Below are positions 1-11,859 of a stretch of DNA of 64,000 bases, one piece after another (position 1 is the first letter of the stretch; every line of letters begins with the position of its first letter). The notes under the pieces were generated by a model that made no database searches, was not told the origin of the DNA, and saw nothing but the letters and a program-made list of their open reading frames with translations. Source of the DNA: Panicum virgatum (taxonomy: Eukaryota; Streptophyta; Magnoliopsida; Poales; Poaceae); NCBI RefSeq assembly GCF_016808335.1, contig NC_053146.1, forward strand, positions 38,746,470 to 38,810,469, in the 5' to 3' direction. A program made the translations under genes and the position numbers.

Positions 1-287
1 TGATTAGAATTATTGAAGAATTTGTCGGAAAAAACTTATGAGAATTCATACTTGTAAATATTATTGTCTTTTATCCATGTATGTATATAATTTCTATTAT
101 TTCTTTTATCCATGTATGTATATGTATATAATTTTTTTATTTGCTTTGCTCCATATACAAATACGAATTCTAAATACGAGTACGAGTACGAATACACAAA
201 CCGCTGCGAGTACGACTACTAATACTAATTAATTGAAATTGAATGGAAAAGAGAACAAATATAAAGCATCAAAAAGAAAAAAAATCA
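1..287. other. AT-rich stretch, probably CACTA interior
   Basis: No gene is seen. The stretch is AT-rich, with a local duplication of a TTTTATCCATGTATGTATA motif near 68-125 and a short run of ACGAGT-like units near 175-215. It lies directly inside the CACTA end at 288-524, so it is probably internal sequence of that element, which would extend off the left edge of the window. Confidence 0.4.
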
Positions 288-524
288 TTTAGTACCGGTT
301 GGTATTACCAACCGGTACTAAACTGCTCGCCCTAGCTGCTGGCGTGGCCAGCAGTTTAGTACCGGTTGGTGTTACCAACCGGTACTAAATGGGTCGTTTA
401 GTATCGGGCCAACTGACCGGTACTAAGTGCGCGTGCACTTAGTACCGGAGGAGCGGTACCGGTCGGGAAACCGGTACAAACCGGGGGTTCCCGACCGGTA
501 CTAATGAGAGATGTTCTAGCAGTG
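288..524. mobile_element. Right terminal region of a CACTA transposon (TAGTACCGG family)
   Basis: The stretch holds at least six direct and inverted copies of the subterminal motif TAGTACCGG(TTGG). It ends in TTCTAGCAGTG, whose reverse complement begins CACTGCTAGAA, a degenerate form of the CACTA terminal inverted repeat. Alternating subterminal repeats followed by a CACTA-like terminus are typical of En/Spm elements. The left terminus is not in the window. The TIR carries a G where A is usual, so this end may be inactive. Confidence 0.7.
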
Positions 525-557
525 TAGACTCACTAAGAAAAAGTCTTAGGATTTATA

Positions 558-1046
558 TTACAAGGCCAACAGTTGGTTACCAGACCCTCTACCAGAAGCA
601 GCAACAAAGGCATGAACCTGCTTAAAACCAGCAAGATCCCAGGCAACAGCTTCATCCTGGATGCAAAGACCAGAGCTTGAGAATGGTTTTAACCCGAGAA
701 TCAAACGTCCTCCGATTGCGCTCATTCCAGATCATCCACGAGGTGAGAATGACCAAAGTATCAAAATCCTTGCGATCAACCATGGCTAGTTTCTTGCGAG
801 AAGAAGTCCACCAAGCAGCAAGATCAAAGCAGCGACCGTCCGTGGTGAGCGCATGCCACCGAAGTCTTTGCAGTACAAGGTACCATATCTGCCTTGCAAA
901 AGAACAATTGAGCAACAAATGTGAGATGGACTCAATTTCTTAGGAGCAAAGCGTGAAAGTATCAACATCCTGTAAATTATGGCGCTTTCTTCTATCCGTC
1001 GTATCCTCCCTTTCAAGACTCCACCAGTTTGGTTTAGATCAACCAA
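558..1046 (-). pseudogene. L1-type LINE 3' fragment (zf-RVT and C-terminal region)
   Basis: On the minus strand, overlapping frames encode the zinc-binding region that follows reverse transcriptase in plant LINEs. The patterns SHLLLNCSFARQIW and WMIWNERNRRTF are typical of it. The reading frame shifts near 920 and again near 670. After the second shift a short C-terminal stretch runs to a TAA at 558-560. No reverse transcriptase or endonuclease is present, so this is a dead, heavily 5'-truncated copy. The family assignment rests on the Cys/Trp pattern. Confidence 0.75.
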
Positions 1047-1167
1047 TGCAATAATTTCCTTCTGCAGCTGCGATTGCGCCAGGCTTCTATGGCAGTAGCA
1101 CCATTAAAGAATGGTTGATCCTCTCCGGTTAGAGGTTGCCATAGTGGAATGCGTTAAGGAATGCTAA

Positions 1168-1856
1168 GAGCATCCACAATGTATAGCATCCTGGGTAGTG
1201 CTAACATAGGACTGATACCAAAGGTGCTAACATATAGTACTTCTGGTGGGACCCTTGATAGCAAGTAAGAAAGTAAATAGAATTCTATTCTGTCCTCGCC
1301 ACCCCCCACGTGCAGCTCCAAGCAGTGTCTAAAGACGAGATGTAGCAGCCAGTGAATGGAGAGGCACCATACATTTTTTTTATTCTAGGAACGGGTGCGA
1401 AGTTAGGCACCAGCCGGTAAAGAATGGTCGATACTGTGCAGTTGGAGGTTGTCAACGAATGCTAAGACTGATTGCATCAAAAAATGCAGCAGTGTTGGCT
1501 TGCAGTCCTGATGGGAATGGTGCAGGTCGGCCCGCGCGTGTAGGTTCTCACCAACTCCCTTCCGAACAGCCGCAGGCTCTATGCGGGTGCCGCCGCGGGG
1601 ACGCGAGCTGGAGGTGCGCAGCAGCTTCAGCCACCCGACTCGCGCGTGCGAGCAGGTCCCTGGGTACTGCTCATCTCTCTCTCAACCGACGCTTTGCTCT
1701 CTCTCTCAACCGGCGCTCTGCTCGCGAAGAGGCAGGCATCTGGCCAATTAGCTGATCGGATTGGTAGTACTAGTGCTTTGTGCGATTGTTCGTGTAGAAG
1801 GACTTTGGGCTTTGAGCCGATTGGGGATCTGTGGCCGTGCCTGCGCTAGGCATTTA
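1168..1856. other. Intergenic, with one Harbinger-like MITE end
   Basis: GAGCATCCACAATG, preceded by TAA at 1165-1167, resembles the start of a PIF/Harbinger MITE (TAA target plus GAGCATC TIR). No matching right end was found. The GC-rich part at 1520-1760 contains only low-complexity frames with no recognisable domain. Confidence 0.3.
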
Positions 1857-2035
1857 GGCCAATTTCAGTGGAAGAGTTATGAGAGTGTCATGAGCATTAA
1901 ATTTGTTGATGTGACAGAAGAGAGAGAAGGATGAGTGTCATAGGGAGTAGTGTCATCACCATAAACACTCTTTCGGCTCGGTTACTAGTTCACCTTCTAG
2001 ATAACCGTGCGATGACACTCTCCACTGAGACTGGC
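1857..2035. mobile_element. MITE with GGCCAATTTCAGTGG / CCACTGAGACTGGC ends
   Basis: The stretch starts GGCCAATTTCAGTGG and ends with the imperfect inverted match CCACTGAGACTGGC. It contains several GAGTGTCAT-like motifs in both halves. The flanks are TTA on the left and ATTA on the right, compatible with a 3-bp TTA/TAA target duplication. Length and layout fit a Tourist-type MITE that is common in grasses. It has no coding capacity. Confidence 0.55.
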
Positions 2036-2529
2036 ATTAGGGCCGCACTTAAGATACTGCTGCCTCAACCTTGCTACGGATTCAATTGGATCCGGATGCA
2101 ACAATTTTGTAGAGAATGTCACTCTAGTTGTTGATATGAAATATTTGTTTGGCCCCGGTCTGTAACATCTGTTTGCTATTGTTGTAGTAACATTCAAGTG
2201 GCCATGGGTTATCTGCTTTAAGCTGTGAGGATTGACTAAATGTGATTCACAGAAATGGTAGAGAATGTCACTGTATTGTTTTTTATTTTGCATGCTGCCT
2301 TGTAAAGCCTCTTGCTGTACAGTGAGACAGCCTTATAATTATTTTGTGCTATACCAATTGTGTTTCATACATAGTTTATACTTATGTGCTGACTTCATGA
2401 ATTCTTGCTTGTTGTTGCATGTGGTCTTTTGTAGGATGCGCAGATCCTAAGCCTCACAATTTCTCCGAACCTTTCATCTTTCCTCATGATATTATTACCT
2501 AAAGGTTTTGAAGGGATAGAACACGACTA
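2036..2529. other. Intergenic stretch, nothing recognised
   Basis: AT-rich sequence with only short frames. A possible splice acceptor (TTTGTGCAG) at its right edge precedes the open frame at 2530-2853. Confidence 0.3.
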
Positions 2530-2853
2530 ATGTTTCATGTTTGTGCAGCTAATATAATGGATGTGCCACACCTTCGAGGAATCGGAGAAGTGCTGTCAAG
2601 TACTGGTAGAAAGCGGAAAAGAACTCCTCGGCCAACCATTACTCCACTAATTGAAAGAGTAGAGCTCAATACCAATGCTCCGGTCCTGGTGGTCCTGCAG
2701 CAGAACAACCGGTCCTGGCGCACTGCACCGCTTCATGCTAGATTAGTGTTGCATTTTGAGCACAGATCATGGTTGCAATCTATCAGATCTACACCGTACC
2801 GCCAGTGGAATATGTTTTCACGATGCCGCTCAATCCCAAACATGGTATGTTAA
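2530..2853 (+). other. Unrecognised open frame, 107 aa
   Basis: This moderate open frame has a basic patch (GRKRKRTPRP) near residue 27. TTTGTGCAG just after its nominal ATG suggests that only the part from about 2550 might be exonic. I recognise no domain. It could be an exon of a degraded transposon or gene, or chance. Its neighbours are transposon debris on both sides, which argues against a conserved gene. Confidence 0.2.
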
Positions 2854-2902
2854 TTGACCTTAGCTGTGTTTTAGTGGTGGGGAGAAAAATAGGTAAACGA
2901 AG

Positions 2903-2930
2903 TCTCTACTATTAAAAAGCCCCTAACCCA
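2903..2930 (+). mobile_element. Possible Helitron 5' terminus
   Basis: TCTCTACTATTAAAAAG matches the 5' end consensus of grass Helitrons (TCTMTACTA). The preceding base is G rather than the usual A. I found no convincing downstream 3' hairpin plus CTRR. It is either a truncated element or a chance match. Confidence 0.3.
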
Positions 2931-4284
2931 TCGTCCACAGGTGGGACTGTGGGCTCTCTCCCGCGGTGCGCCCCTCCCGTCCATGCGACCCTGCCCGCCC
3001 AGCGCCCACCCCCTGCCTCGCGACCTCCTCCGCCGCCGGCGCCCTCCGCCTCTTTTCGCCTCCGCACGCCGCCTCTACCTGCCCGCGCGCCCCTGCCTTT
3101 CGCGACCTCCTCCTCCTCCTACTCCGCCCTCCAGCCCCATGCCGACCACACCCGCTGCCGCCACCCCTGCGCCGCCTCTCCCCGCTCCCGCTCCACGTTT
3201 CCCCCAGGCGCGGACCGCGGCTCTGTCGGGTCCTGATTGGGGCCGCAGCCCTCCCTCGTCGCCTCCCGCAGTGCCGGTCCGCACCCGCCACCGCCACACC
3301 CGGCCTCTCCGCCTGCTGTGGGTGGGCTCGCACCCGCCATCGTCACACCCGGTCTCCGAGTGCTCCAACCACCTACCAAAGCAAACACAGACAAATTTCA
3401 CCTGTGGATCTGGGTTTGCTGATGTTGTTGTAGGTAGAATGCGATGATTAGAAATGCATGTACAGATCTGGGGTACCGGATTCGCCTGATGTGGAGGAGG
3501 TGGTGGAGGTGGCCTCCCCGCGGTCTTGGATTTGGAGGAGGCGCCTGGGAGGGGGGATAGCTGAGGCCGCATACCAGAATAACTGAGTGGTCAGACAAGG
3601 ATAACTGAGTCCCAAGAACAAAATAACTGAGTTGGGAGAATAACTGGCACAAATTAATTATTGGAGTTGTGTATAATGGAACTGCATGACAGTTTTAAAA
3701 GAAATAGAACTGCATGACAATTTTCAAAAAAAAAAATGGAACTGCATGTAGAAGCCGAATTTCTAAGCAATCCTATTAGGTAAAGCACCTGCACACTTGA
3801 AAAATATGAAATTAAATACTGAAGCCTGCTGTTGTATTTCACTAGTTTGTTTCACCCCCTTTCTTCTGAATCAGTGTGCTATGAAGTTTAAATATGTGGT
3901 TTTGTTTGTCGAAGCAAGTTCAGTGATTCAGTATCACCTTGCTTACTGCTTGTGGGACTATATAGTCATTTCTATCTTCTTAATTTGTTGCCGTATTTTA
4001 TCCTCCTCGTATCTGTAAGGACAATTTCTAATATATCTCGATTCAGAGATTAGTCATTTTATTTGTTTTGCATTTACCCTCTAAATCTTCCATCTTGGAT
4101 CTGGACTTTTGTTTGCCTAGCTGTGCTGGATGGTATAGGAATGCTTAAATATATGACTTTACAGCTATATTGTGTCATGGGCTTCCTACGGTGCTTGAAT
4201 GTGTCTTTGTGGTGCTTTGCCTTTGTCCTTGTTATGCAATTATTCAGTAATTGAAATCATAAAACAAATTTAGTTCAGAAAATA
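2931..4284. other. No supported gene; GC-rich then AT-rich sequence
   Basis: 2940-3330 is extremely C-rich, and long frames open on both strands for compositional reasons only. 3600-4284 is AT-rich and stop-dense. No domain, tRNA or terminal repeat is recognised, apart from the possible Helitron start just upstream. Confidence 0.3.
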
Positions 4285-4814
4285 ATGGGGAGAGAGATTA
4301 ATGCGTACCGCAGACGGTGGCGCGGTAGTACGAGAGCCTGGGCCTGGCAGTGCTGGACATCCTCGCGGGATGGCGTGGCAGGAGGGACTGCGGATGGCGC
4401 CGGAGGTCAGGCGCAGGAGACGGCGGCGGACGGCTCTCCAGCAGGGACGGGCGACGCGGGACCTCCTCGCGCGGGCTCCAGCAGCGACGGCTGGAGGCGC
4501 GGGACCTCCAGCAGGGGCGCCTCCTGCAGGTCGACGGCGCTGCGCGCCACGCAGCAGCAGCGGGGTGGGGCCGCATCGGCGAGGCGGGGCCGGGGCAGGG
4601 CCGCGGTGGCGGCGCGGCGCCGGGGCGGAGGGGCGGGGCGGCAGCGGGACGTCACTGCGCACCACGAAGCGGCGGCGGGGTGGGGCCGGGCCGGCGCACC
4701 GGGGCGGCGGCGGGGCGGGGCGTCCGGCGCGGCGGTGGGGAGCGAGTGAGCGAGAGAGTGAGAGAGACCAGAGAGAGAGCGTCAATGAGCCAGAGAGTTA
4801 ATAAGTGCGCGGGA
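4285..4814. other. GC-rich low-complexity stretch beside a CACTA end
   Basis: G/C content is extreme, with GCGG-, GGGC- and AGC-like runs that keep several overlapping frames open on both strands. The translations are Arg/Gly/Ala-rich and have no domain. Its position right next to CACTA subterminal repeats suggests it is the interior of that non-autonomous element. Confidence 0.35.
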
Positions 4815-5314
4815 GTTCACCGTGTGTCCGATCTAGGACACACGGCAAAGATTCTTTGCCGTGTGCCACAGATCTTGGCACACGGCAAACATATAAATTT
4901 CGCCGTGTGCCCAAACCTGGCCACATGGCAAAATATGACGACGTCGACCGGCCGTGATCAACGGGCCACGGGGCGCTATGTTTGCCGTGTGCCTCCATGT
5001 GGCACACTGTATAGATGTAAATTCACCGTGTGCCTAACGGAGGCACACGGCAAAATGTGACGGCGTTGACCGACCATGATGCTTTGGCCACGTGGCCCTA
5101 TCTTTGCCGTGTGCTGATCTGAGGCACACTGCAAAGAATCATTTTGCCGTGTACTGAGGTTAGGACACACGGCGAAGTCTCCTTCCGCCGTGGGCTTTAT
5201 TTTGGCCGTGTGTTCTGTATTTGGCCCACGACAAAGGCTCTCTTCGCCGTGTGCCCGATGGTTTGCGCACGGCGAACTCTTAGGCACACGGCAAATTACC
5301 GGTTTCCGGTAGTG
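4815..5314. mobile_element. CACTA transposon right end (TTTGCCGTGTGCC family)
   Basis: About a dozen copies of TTTGCCGTGTGCC, or its complement GGCACACGGCAAA, lie in both orientations across the stretch. It ends with ACCGGTTTCCGGTAGTG, whose reverse complement begins CACTACCGGAAA, a canonical CACTA terminus. The three bases after it are ATC. I did not find a matching CACTA start to the left, so the element is truncated or its left end has diverged. Confidence 0.8.
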
Positions 5315-6318
5315 ATCCTATAAATTCTCATGAAAATCAGAAACAATCGGCCATCAATCCAACAACTCTAATTATAATAACCATTGGAGTTGGGGTTTAA
5401 TTACAACAACTCTAATTGAATCTGAAATAAATGAAGTTGGGGTCTCCAATGCAAGAACATGGGTGCTTCAACACACGCGTTTCTAGAAAGTTATGAAGGC
5501 AAACTTACATCTCAACAAACACAAGTCCTCCATAGTGGCGGCTGGGAAGTAAAAGTACATGGCATGATGACTACACATGTTCAGGGACGCGCCCTTATTG
5601 TGCTCAACTAGATACACGGCCCATTGGGCCAAATAGGGTGATGCAACACCATGGATAGAAAGGCCTTCTATAGAAAAACGATGATTGCCCCCAACTCTGA
5701 ATAGATATCATCATGTGGCCGGATCCATTTCAATGTAGACTTGAAAGGTTTCCAGGAAGTCCTTATACGCCCCAATTGGAGTCCTAATGAAGTCGTGATT
5801 GCTGTCACAAGTTGGTACTATCCTGCTATCCGAATCCAATCCTCGCGAATCCGCTCTCCTTATCCTCTCCATCATTCATAAGCAAAACAAGAGTGCGCAC
5901 ATTTCATTGTCTAAATATAATTGATAAGAGCTGATGGTTGAGTTGGCGGGCACGAGCACAACTAATTGGACCAAGTGGTGTTAGCAATGTAGGTGTTGGT
6001 GTAGGTGTGGACGTATCGCTACCTTACCACCACCCCTTATCACCGATCCGCCGATAGCTCGCTCCCTCTACCCCGCTGCCTCCCTATCTCGCCCACCGAT
6101 GCCTCACTCCCACTCCCCCCACCACCACCCGTCTCCCCCGCTGACGCCTCTCTCTCTCCCCCGCCACCTCCCCAACCATGGTAAACATAGCCGGCCCTGG
6201 TGCACCCTCCACCCCAAGTGGCCCACGTGCTGGACGGCACCTCCCCAGCTGCCCCTCTCTCGACATAGTGGCATGGGGCTGCGCGGTGGTAGTGCCGAGC
6301 AACGGAGTGCGGCACGGG
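5315..6318. other. Stretch upstream of a Copia primer-binding site; LTR not recognised
   Basis: A 5' LTR would be expected immediately before the primer-binding site at 6319. Nothing here resembles the LTR start seen at 12547 (TGAAAGGCCC). 6040-6300 is C-rich and keeps frames open. The 5' LTR is therefore lost, replaced or too diverged to see by eye. Confidence 0.35.
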
Positions 6319-6332
6319 TGGTATCAGAGTCG
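6319..6332 (+). promoter_or_regulatory. LTR-retrotransposon primer-binding site (initiator Met tRNA type)
   Basis: TGGTATCAGAGTC matches the complement of the 3' end of plant initiator methionine tRNA (TGGTATCAGAGC), the usual primer for Copia-type elements. It lies 37 bases before the gag ATG at 6369. Confidence 0.75.
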
Positions 6333-6368
6333 AGGTCTCTCATTTGTGGTCCTTACCGACCCGAGAGG

Positions 6369-8411
6369 ATGGCAACTTATGGGCTAGATGCTGAGTGTCC
6401 ACACATTTTTCATGGCACACACTTTGCACGTTGGAAAAATTGGATGATATGCAATTTTAAGTTTATTTGCCCTCAAATATGGTGGATGGTAGATGTAGGT
6501 TTTTCTCATATGTTGGATGAAGGAAATCTAACTCAAACACAAGAGAAATGCCTAGATCTAGACATCCAAGCTACTAACATATTGTTTAGATCTTTGCATG
6601 ATTGCATTCTTTGTGAGGTCGTGGACATGAAAACCGCCCACGAGATTTGGAGTTATCTCAATGAGAAATATGGGGCGGCCTCCGATGATGATGATGATGA
6701 TAAGCCGAAGGAGGGAGTGCATGAGGATGATGAGCACATCCACGACATTATGGTTGTGGAAGATTGCTCCACCTCATGGTCAAGTGATGATGATGATGAT
6801 CAATCTACAACAAGCTCACTTGACAAGGTTGATGATGGCAATTCAAGTGTTGCAAACAATGATTCTACTCCAAGCACACTTGATGGTCAAGTTGATTCAT
6901 GCACGGATGATATTGCTACGTCAAGCTCATCTCCATCGCCATATTGCTTCATATCACAAAGTGACACAAAGGTATCAAATTATAATGTGATTGATCTTAA
7001 TTCATATGATGATCTTTTGAGTAGATATGCTAGCATGACCAAATTATTTGAGAAAGTGTTAGCCAAAACAATTAAATTGGAAAAAGAAAACTCTTTTCTC
7101 AAAGACACATGTGAACAATAAAAACATCTACTTTATATCATGAGTTGTTCACATGAGGAGTTAAAATTGACTCATGAGGAGCTTAGTGTTGCTCATGAGA
7201 ACTTGGTACTAGACCATGCTTTACTCACTAGCAAGCTTTCTAATAAAGGAATTAAAACTAGTGAGAGCTCATCACATGGGTCAAAGGATCAATTGCAAAA
7301 TATTGCTAACCTTTGTGATGTAGGCAAGAAGCATGTATTCACCTCATGTGATGATTTATTGTCTATGCTATGTACTTCACATATAGATGCTTGTTCTTCT
7401 TCTACTATGCAATATGAGACTAACCTTGTAGAAGAAAATAAAGAGCTCCAATGTCAAGTGAAGTATTTGAGCAACAAGATAGAGAGATGGACAAAATCAA
7501 AAGTCACCCTTGAAGGCATAATCAAAAATCAAAGAAGCTTCGGTGACATGAGTGGCATTGGTTCTAACAAGAGCAAAGTCAAATGGAAGAAATGGGGCAA
7601 GAAGAAATATAATAGGAAGATGAAGAAGCAAGAAGAAATGAAGCTATCTCATTTCATGTGCTTTCAATGCCATGAGATGGGACATCTTGCAAATAGTTGC
7701 CCTAACAAAGAAAAGCTCAAGTTAAAGAAGAAAGAAGAGAAGCTTAAATATGTGAAATGCTTCATGTGTCGCACTTGGGGTCACCTCACCTCAATGTGCC
7801 CAACCAAGCAATTGGTGAAGCAAAAAGAGAAATCTCAACCAAAGCCACAAGTTGAACAAGAGAAGACACCCCAAGATCAAGTCAAGATTAATCATGAAGA
7901 TCAAGTTGATGACTTGAAGATAAGGAAAAAGAGAACAAGAAGGGGTGGAAAAAGAGCAAGGAATCAAATGCATATCCAAGATGTCAAGATGATGAGCAAG
8001 AACAAGATTCAAGAGAAGATGAATAAGTTTGCTCACATCAAGTGCCATTGTTGTGCAACATTGGATCACCTAGCTTCGAGTTGCCCAAACAAGCTTGAGA
8101 ATAAGGCTCAAGCAAACAATGAGAAGCAAGACAATGAGAAGCATCAAATGAGCAAGGAAGAAAAGGCTCAACAAAAGAGAAGATGTTACTTATGCCGGGA
8201 AAGGGGACACACGGCTTATTCATGTCCCTTAGGTAACAATTCTAACCCTATTTCAATTGATGCAAATATTATGCTTAGAAAGGATGGTAGTGGTATCTCA
8301 TTTGTCACTATTGCAAAACATCCCGCTATTCATACTAAGGCATTGCCAAAGTATGTTGCTCCTAACTTGAGAGGATCCAACCTAGTTTGGGTACCATCAA
8401 AACGTGGATGA
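6369..8411 (+). pseudogene. Copia-type Gag with four zinc knuckles, one in-frame stop
   Basis: Gag forms the retrotransposon particle and packages its RNA. The ATG at 6369 follows the primer-binding site. The first part (6369-7121) carries the Retrotran_gag_2/UBN2-type region (FHGTHFARWKNWM near its start, then AHEIWSYLNEKYG). It then has an acidic, Asp-rich linker. A TAA at 7119-7121 interrupts the frame, and the same frame continues directly to 8411. From 7140, CCHC knuckles lie at residues 174-187, 207-220, 302-315 and 349-362, separated by Lys-rich linkers. The third knuckle has Asp instead of Gly before its His. The frame ends with a PNLRGSNLVWVPSKRG tail. Without readthrough the single stop would separate the capsid-like and nucleocapsid-like parts. 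Confidence 0.75.
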
Positions 8412-8940
8412 ATGTGTGTAGGTACCAAAGACATTGGAGGCTTGATTCAAATAAAATTCATATTTTTGACCTTATGATTGAATCAAAAAATTGAAGCTTT
8501 TTGCATATATACAACCCAATACCATGACAAGCTTATGAAATCCAAAGTACCTTCAACAAACAAGTGCATATTTGATGGCTTGCAAACTTATTTGAGTTGA
8601 ATCTTGTTTTTGGATGAAAATCATTTTGCAAGTTGAGAAATGAGCTACATGTCATTGACCTCTCAAATGTGACTTGGAAACTAGTACATATGGCATTTGG
8701 TTCTTATGTGCACTCTTTGCTTCAAATTTCTGAATTTTCAAAGCATTTATGGGCTATCTATGAGTTTCCTTGATTTTACTTGATTTATTTTTGATTTCTC
8801 ATTCTTACTCACTCATATGAGTTTTTGGATGGTGTTCATGCTAGTTTTGAGATTTTTGGAATTTTACTTGAGCAATGATCCCAATTCAAAGTTGAAATTA
8901 TGAAAGTTGACAAAATTCTGGGCTGTCTGAAATTTGGTAG

Positions 8941-9356
8941 TGCGGACGGTCCGCGGATAAGAGGCGGATAGTCCGCCGTTCATGAAGTTTTTCACCAGAG
9001 GCTCTGATTAGCAGAAAATTGTAGCGTGGACAGTCCGCCTATGGACCGCGGACGGTCCGTCAGATGCACCGGTCAGCTTCGGTTACACCGATGATGTGTC
9101 CACTAAGCAATCGCGGACGGTCCGCCAAGGTCCGCGGACGGTCCGGGAGGCATTGGAAGGTCCGAAAAGCTTCGGTTAGTCCGACGCCTGTGCATCGGAA
9201 TAATTTGAATGACACGTGATGCTGGTGCAGAAGGTCCGCTAGTAGTCCGCGGATGGTCCGCCTGAGAAAATTGAATCTGTTCAGAAACAAACTCTACTCT
9301 GTCCAAATCAGAATGTAAACAGCGGACAGTCCGCCCAAGGCAAGCGGACCGTCCGC
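8941..9356. repeat. Cluster of GCGGACGGTCCGC palindromes
   Basis: About ten copies of the near-palindrome GCGGAC(G/A)GTCCGC, or single-base variants, occur within some 415 bp. They are separated by unrelated AT-richer sequence. Motifs are seen near 8942, 8965, 9028, 9047, 9113, 9131, 9237, 9250, 9323 and 9349. Such repeated CGGAC/GTCCG words are known from some grass LTR elements, but their role is not established here. Confidence 0.7.
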
Positions 9357-11734
9357 TCTTGCTGTTTTCAAGAGGATCATGGCAGCTAGACTTATCATGA
9401 GCTACAAAGGTATATCTCTAGTTGATCATATTCATTTGGGTGCATATGAGATGCTTGAATTGGATATATATATATGCTCTTGTTGCTGGCTATAAGATGT
9501 TTGAATGGATTAAATGCTTAGTAATCAAAATTGAGTTAGTTTGAATGGATATGATCATGAGATGACATTTAGTATGTGATATGATTGGATATATGTCTTG
9601 TGAGAGTATTCAAACAAGTTGACATCAAGTTTGATTCAATTTGATGAAGTATAGCTCAATTGCTCAAAATCTGTCCTTTATTGAAAATCTGAGTAAGCTG
9701 AGAAGATAGCCATAGTTGGATGATCAAATCTATTTGGATTGGCTTGAAATTCGGTATGCATTCCCTACACTTATGGTACTAGTTGTTGTACAAGTTTCAT
9801 GAGAATATGATGAGGGATACTTCAGTTTTGGAGTGGATCTTGTCAATGCATGTGCAGCAGTTTTCAGCATACACCCATGAGTGAAGATGTGAAATCTGGT
9901 AGCAATCTAGAAATGCATTGAAGTTCAAATTTTTATGGTTGCTATATGACTTAGTGTCACACATCTCCACAAAATTTCGTGGCAATTCAACTTGTACTTT
10001 GAAAGATTTGATGTATTCTTTGAGAAGTACAAAATCTGCCAGAAAAGTGACAAATATTGGATTGATCTTGAGTCACTTAAATTGAAAGGTCCTCAAGTTG
10101 GAATCATCTTTACAAGTGGTTGAGGAACCTAGGTTTAGTTTTGAGAGGAGCTAGAAGCATAACAAGTATTAGGTACAAGGCCATTTGATTGTGGTGTGTA
10201 CTTGGCACACATTTGACACTCAATTGGAAGATCAAGACCAAGCTCAAGTAGAAAGAAAAGGACTTAAGAAAAGATTTGAAGATTTATCATCATGACAAGT
10301 CCATAGTTTGATCAATCAATCAAAGTCATTCAAGTGAGTGTCAAGAATGGTTCTTCGAGAGATCACTTCTCCCTGGAGAGGGGCCGGGCCGCCCAATAGT
10401 GGGATGGACAAGCAAGGTGCTTGGAAGGCCGACATGGAAGTGGTAATCTAGAGTCATTAGAGATGCTTAGTTGAAACTATCAAATGAGTTGATCAAGAAA
10501 AGCAAGCAACACCGAAAGTAGAGAGATTCATGAAAATTCAAGTGATATTCAAATGGTATTCTCTCATGCAAGCAAAGATCAAAGAGATGAAGCAAGCCAA
10601 CAACAACAAGATAGTGCATTTGATGATAAGTGATATTCATTTCATATGGGTGAAGAATGGTACTCATATTGGCATTCTTTGTCTTCATCAAGCTATTGAA
10701 ATTGGACTTCATAATGCTATTTGGAGATCAATATTGGAATCTAATGACTATCCTCTACTCCAAGATAGCAAAGGTGAAATTGATTGACATATGAATACAT
10801 ACATTTCAAAGGACAAAATTAGGGCATATACTCATATATAGTGATCATTCATAAAAAATAAAATTATTTTAAATGTTTCATGATGCCACTATTGCTTCTA
10901 TGCTTGATATGATCTAGTGGTAACATATGACATATTCATGAGCTACTAAACCCAAGTAGTTGATCTAGAAAATGAGCTTTCAAGTGTTTAACTCAACATT
11001 GTCAAGATAACCCTTAGAATGAGGTATGAAGAAGCTTGTCATTGGTTCAAACCGAGTTGAATTATTTGAGCAAGTAGTCTAGATCAAGTCAAAGAGAAAG
11101 AAGCTCATGGAAACAATCTAGTTCAAGAATTGATTATCAATGTCAAATTCAATAAAGTAGTCCATCATGATTTTACAAGTGATACTAGATTCAACAAAAA
11201 ATATATCATGGTATCTCTACAAGTGATATACATGGTCATACAAGTGATATTCATTCAAGTGGATCTACTGCAACAATGGTGGTTTCACAAGTGATCCTCA
11301 ACTTTAAGTGATCAATTCAAATCAAGAAAGCTACCCTCACCAAGAAGAGCTCAAGATTCAAATGGATTGACAAACACTTTGACATAGGGGGAGGAGCCCC
11401 ACTACAAAGTATCAAGGTCAAGGATCCTACTAGTGTCCTACATGTGGCATTTCAAAGTGGTCTTCATGCTTCCACATGTTGTTGTTACAAGTGGTGTCAA
11501 TTCCAATCAAATTGAAAGTGTCCATCAAAAATGAAGATTCAAGACTCAACCATCTACCCAAGTCCAACTCTTTGTATCAAACCACAAGCGCTTCATATGA
11601 TTGCCTACAAGGGGTATTCAAGTGGTAACCCTACAAGTACAAGAGGTACAACTTCAAGTGGTAGCCATTGGTCTTCACATGTCAAATTTCATGTGGTTTT
11701 GATCCTTTTTATGGTCATTGATGACAAAGGGGGA

Positions 11735-11859
11735 GAGGAATGAACAAAGATATGAATTATCCTTGGATGACAAAGGGGGAGATGAGATGAGCTTACTCCC
11801 CCGAGGAATGAACAAAGATATGAATTATCCTTGGATGACAAAGGGGGAGATGAGATGAG
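11735..11859 (+). repeat. 57-bp direct duplication
   Basis: Two essentially identical 57-bp units occupy 11735-11791 and 11803-11859. Each begins GAGGAATGAACAAAG and ends in a polypurine run (AAAGGGGGAGATGAGATGAG). They are separated by 11 bases. Confidence 0.85.

Noticed and set aside
2941..3572. Long overlapping frames on both strands
   Set aside because: Extreme C/G bias removes stop codons in several frames. Translations are Pro/Arg/Ala-rich without domains.
4285..5060. 236-codon plus-strand frame
   Set aside because: It runs from GC-rich low-complexity sequence straight into CACTA subterminal repeats, so it is not a conserved protein.
6099..6368. N-terminal extension of the Gag frame
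   Set aside because: It runs across the primer-binding site and lies upstream of the natural Gag ATG at 6369. It is open only because of C-rich sequence.
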